A DNA stretch of 64,000 nt from an uncultured Bacilli bacterium (GTDB lineage Bacteria; Bacillota_I; Bacilli_A; RFN20; CAG-826): contig CAKUXV010000005.1 of the NCBI GenBank assembly GCA_934700895.1, forward strand, positions 1 to 64,000, in the 5' to 3' direction. Below, in pieces: positions 63,887 to 64,000 of the stretch. The translations under genes were made by a program, and so were the position numbers. The notes below the pieces were generated by a model. The model saw only the letters and a program-made list of their open reading frames with translations. It was not told the origin of the DNA and did not search any database. The stretch's first letter is position 1. The number at the start of each line of letters is the position of its first letter.

Positions 63887-64000
63887 TTAAGGGTGTTTTG
63901 TCGAATGAAACCGAATAGTAGACAAAATGCCCTTGGCCATTCGTTCCATCACGTTATTAACGTGTTTGCCAGGATTCAGGTCAAAATGGAACGGGATTTG
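63887..64000 (-). CDS. Partial gene, C-terminal end only
   Basis: An open minus-strand frame enters from the right edge and stops at 63887. The 37 visible residues include PFHFDLNPGKHVNNVMERMAKG and end FHSTKHP. The composition looks like real protein, but no family can be named. The rest lies outside the window. Confidence 0.5.
   Translation of the reverse strand, partial: QIPFHFDLNPGKHVNNVMERMAKGILSTIRFHSTKHP

Overview
The window reads as chromosome from an uncultured, obligately fermentative Bacilli/Mollicutes-like bacterium, probably a gut or rumen anaerobe. This is inferred from four things. The uvrA-lgt-trxB-rapZ-whiA and rpsL-rpsG-fusA-tuf gene orders are Firmicutes-like. Pyruvate metabolism runs through pyruvate:ferredoxin oxidoreductase and a desulfoferrodoxin is present. 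There are many Cys-anchored lipoproteins. TGA is a stop codon (for example whiA and rapZ), so this is not a code-4 mycoplasma. No database search was possible; all family names rest on motifs I can read.

Layout. 1-5.2 kb: an unexplained leftward transcript start, desulfoferrodoxin, a BI-1 protein, and the glycolytic genes pgk-tpiA and gap. 5.2-12.2 kb: the conserved uvrA-lgt-trxB-rapZ-whiA cluster plus a small XRE regulator. RapZ has lost its P-loop and TrxB has lost its NADPH motifs. 12.3-14.2 kb: tRNA-Pro and a two-gene module of a HipA/CtkA-type kinase and a partner that looks like a HipA N-subdomain (HipS-like) joined to a serine-recombinase-like DNA-binding tail. 14.2-20.6 kb: nifJ and small membrane or lipoprotein genes. 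20.6-26.5 kb: lipoproteins including two thermonuclease-type secreted nucleases and an OB-fold protein. 26.5-35.2 kb: CUT1 sugar ABC importer (two binding proteins, two permeases, ATPase) and two RDD membrane proteins. 35.3-38.3 kb: divergent AraC regulator, GH130 glycoside phosphorylase and esterase. 38.3-40.9 kb: a SHOCT protein, a decayed DUF4143-type ATPase and tRNA-Lys. 41-50 kb: a SIR2-like gene coupled to a second RDD-RDD-ABC cassette. 50-53 kb: a frameshifted lipoprotein and a third RDD protein. 53-57.7 kb: str operon (transcribed tuf-ward). 57.7-64 kb: a secreted M6-like metalloprotease, two large unknown lipoproteins, a membrane protein and a partial gene.

How the genes fit together. 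The cell appears to degrade polymers outside the membrane (nucleases, protease, probably beta-mannan-type glycans), import oligosaccharides through two CUT1 transporters, ferment them by glycolysis and PFOR, and manage oxygen and thiols with superoxide reductase and an unusual thioredoxin reductase.

Two observations stand out. First, at least eight genes place a recognisable promoter -10 box only 6-9 nt before the start codon, so they should make leaderless mRNAs, alongside genes with ordinary Shine-Dalgarno sites. Second, the split HipA-like kinase module with a recombinase-derived DNA-binding partner and a perfect inverted repeat at its promoter is the best candidate for an undescribed system.
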